A stretch of DNA of 8,756 nucleotides from Flavobacterium sp. (GTDB lineage Bacteria; Bacteroidota; Bacteroidia; Flavobacteriales; Flavobacteriaceae), in NCBI GenBank assembly GCA_004296145.1, contig SEBM01000135.1, positions 1-8,756 of the forward strand, written 5' to 3'. Below, in pieces: positions 7,625-8,756 of this stretch. The translations under genes were made by a program, and so were the position numbers. The notes under the pieces are model-generated. The model searched no databases. It worked only from the letters and a program-made list of their open reading frames with translations, and had not been told where the DNA came from. How positions within the stretch are numbered: position 1 is the stretch's first letter; every line of letters starts with the position of its first letter.

Positions 7625-7646
7625 AGCATATATTTTAGAATATAAA

Positions 7647-7663
7647 TTATGTAAATGAAGTAG
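7647..7663 (-). other. Apparent +1 frameshift site joining the two baseplate J pieces
   Basis: The upstream frame stops with TAA at 7649-7647, and the downstream frame has a stop (TAG) at 7666-7664, so any change of frame must lie in the 17 bases 7663-7647. On the minus strand the region reads TTT ACA TAA in the first frame. Skipping the A at 7652 gives TTT CAT AAT TTA TAT, or F-H-N-L-Y, which then runs smoothly into SKIYALALS. No long homopolymer and no classical slippery sequence is present. A point insertion, real or a sequencing error, is the simplest reading; programmed shifting is possible but not supported by the local bases. Confidence 0.65.
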
Positions 7664-8756
7664 CTAATGTTAGTTTTAGCTGACCATTTTTCCTGGTAAA
7701 ATAGTTGCTTTTATTTATAGTAAAGCTTGTTTTAAACGGACTTGTTGTTGTAAATAAAGAGCCATCATTGTTGTAATTCTGCCAAATATTATTCGATAAA
7801 ATATCTAATTTATATTTAAAATAATTGTTAGAAGTTACGATTGCTCCGGCAGTTTTAAAAGTAGTTCCATACATTACACTTGTTTTAAAATCATTTACCG
7901 TAATCGTATTTACAGCAGAAGTTTTGTAAGCTTTGTAATGTTCTACAAAATCCGGAGGAGTATTTTTCCAAAGGACATCAACAATGATCTTTTCCCAGTT
8001 TTTAGAAAAAGCTTCGCTGTAACTGATCCCAAAATTAGAACCAACAACGGGTTGTGTAGAAAATGGGAAAAATGGTTTTGCAGCATTGATAGCGCCATTA
8101 TCATTTTGTAAAACAGCATTTTGGATATTCTGAACGTCTACTTTTATTGTGATATTTTCTAATTGGTTTTGAGCCAATGATTTGTAAAGATCATATGCAT
8201 TGTCTTTTGCCATGTCCAGATAGAACTTTGCAACAGGCAGATCGGTAGCGAATTCTTCTCCATATATTTTAGGGTCATAATCTGTAATAGCAGTTGTATT
8301 TTCATCAAGCAGAAAAGCAATTTTCATAACTTTTCCGGCAACAGAAGTTGTGTAAAAACTGCCTGATTTTATGGTTAATGACGGTGAAATTTCAGGAACT
8401 TCTAACCATTTTTTGGCAGTAGTGAGCTGAAGGCTCAGGCATTCTGTGATAACGGCAGTTGTAACAGTAACAGGAAGATTATCATGAAATGAAAAGCTCA
8501 TCTCAATGCTGCGTTTTCCTTCAGCTAAAGACAAAATAGGAGAGGCCACGGCAAATCCTAAAACGGCAGTTGGTAAATCGGCAAAATCAGGATCTCCAAT
8601 ATGACCAAAAGGCCACCATTGTGTATTGTCTGCATTCGGAAAGGCTTTTCCTAATCCGTCAAAAGAATTGGCAAACGGACTGGCTACAATTTTTTTTGAA
8701 GCCACATCATTGTAAACATTTTTCAATGAAGAAACGATTGTTTTACTGGCTATAAA
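7647..8756 (-). CDS. Baseplate J/Afp11-like protein, internal part (369 residues; 5' end outside the window, 3' end at a frameshift stop)
   Basis: The frame is open to the last base of the window (…FIASKTIVSSLKNVYNDVAS) with no stop, so the real start lies beyond the right edge. A TTG at 8726 is inside this frame but is not a credible start, because the sequence before it is typical coding sequence. Landmarks are KIVASPFANSFDGLGKAF followed by WWPFG, and ADLPTAVLGFAVASPILSLAEGK, patterns I associate with the long J-like baseplate proteins of Bacteroidota injection systems. The rest is rich in beta-strand patterns and probably forms insertion domains. The frame ends LTLATSFT-stop at 7649-7647, and the following 482-residue frame continues as if the same protein. 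With one base removed near 7652 the two pieces join into 859 continuous residues within this window, in line with the large size of Afp11-like proteins. It is probably translated from the same message as the rest of the operon. Confidence 0.75.
   Translation of the reverse strand, partial: FIASKTIVSSLKNVYNDVASKKIVASPFANSFDGLGKAFPNADNTQWWPFGHIGDPDFADLPTAVLGFAVASPILSLAEGKRSIEMSFSFHDNLPVTVTTAVITECLSLQLTTAKKWLEVPEISPSLTIKSGSFYTTSVAGKVMKIAFLLDENTTAITDYDPKIYGEEFATDLPVAKFYLDMAKDNAYDLYKSLAQNQLENITIKVDVQNIQNAVLQNDNGAINAAKPFFPFSTQPVVGSNFGISYSEAFSKNWEKIIVDVLWKNTPPDFVEHYKAYKTSAVNTITVNDFKTSVMYGTTFKTAGAIVTSNNYFKYKLDILSNNIWQNYNNDGSLFTTTSPFKTSFTINKSNYFTRKNGQLKLTLATSFT

Noticed and set aside
7627..7629. ATG at 7629 as start for the second J piece
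   Set aside because: It is in a different frame and reaches a stop after 12 codons.
7647..7663. Programmed ribosomal frameshifting at the J gene break
   Set aside because: No slippery heptamer, rare-codon stall or internal Shine-Dalgarno is visible; a simple one-base insertion explains it better, though it cannot be excluded.
8570..8755. Forward-strand open frame near the right edge
   Set aside because: It is antisense to the baseplate J-like coding region, which is clearly the real gene there.

Overview
The window is a low-GC, AT-rich stretch with the look of a Flavobacterium-like member of the Bacteroidota. Support comes from strong A/T codon preference, no clear Shine-Dalgarno sequences before the starts, and one forward-strand promoter matching the Bacteroidota consensus (TTTG, 19 bases, TACATTTG). 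No tRNA, rRNA, CRISPR array, integrase or insertion sequence was seen. The assignment to genus level is inference.

Almost all of the DNA is one minus-strand operon, read from right to left, for the baseplate end of a phage-tail-like contractile injection system (an extracellular or membrane-anchored relative of the Serratia antifeeding prophage Afp and the Photorhabdus virulence cassettes PVC). In transcription order it holds: (1) a baseplate J/Afp11-like protein, cut off at the right edge and broken into two reading frames at about 7650 (8756..7647 and 7624..6176); (2) a 915-residue Afp12-like baseplate wedge protein with an N-terminal HDPG signature and a C-terminal cysteine cluster (6188..3441); (3) a 948-residue protein of unassigned function in the Afp13 position (3428..582); (4) the first 147 residues of a contractile injection system tape-measure protein, Afp14-like, running off the left edge (442..1). 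The gene order therefore runs parallel to afp11-12-13-14. Genes overlap or lie 12 bases apart, except for one 139-base gap between genes 3 and 4.

That gap (443..581) is the most unusual part. It is filled by what looks like a complete independent forward-strand transcription unit pointing against the operon: promoter (447..477), a roughly 100-nt RNA with three predicted hairpins (about 483..583), and a strong intrinsic terminator (542..583) whose U-tract overlaps the stop codon of gene 3. No protein is encoded by it. It may be a small regulatory RNA, possibly of a known Flavobacteria RNA family, sitting between the baseplate genes and the tape-measure gene.

The second point of interest is the baseplate J break. 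The downstream frame has no ATG or GTG start near its beginning, and plausible coding sequence extends upstream of its only candidate start (TTG). A single-base shift inside a 17-base overlap would restore one continuous protein. This points to a real frameshift or a sequence error rather than two separate genes. The window alone cannot show whether the particle is released from the cell or anchored in it, or what cargo it carries.
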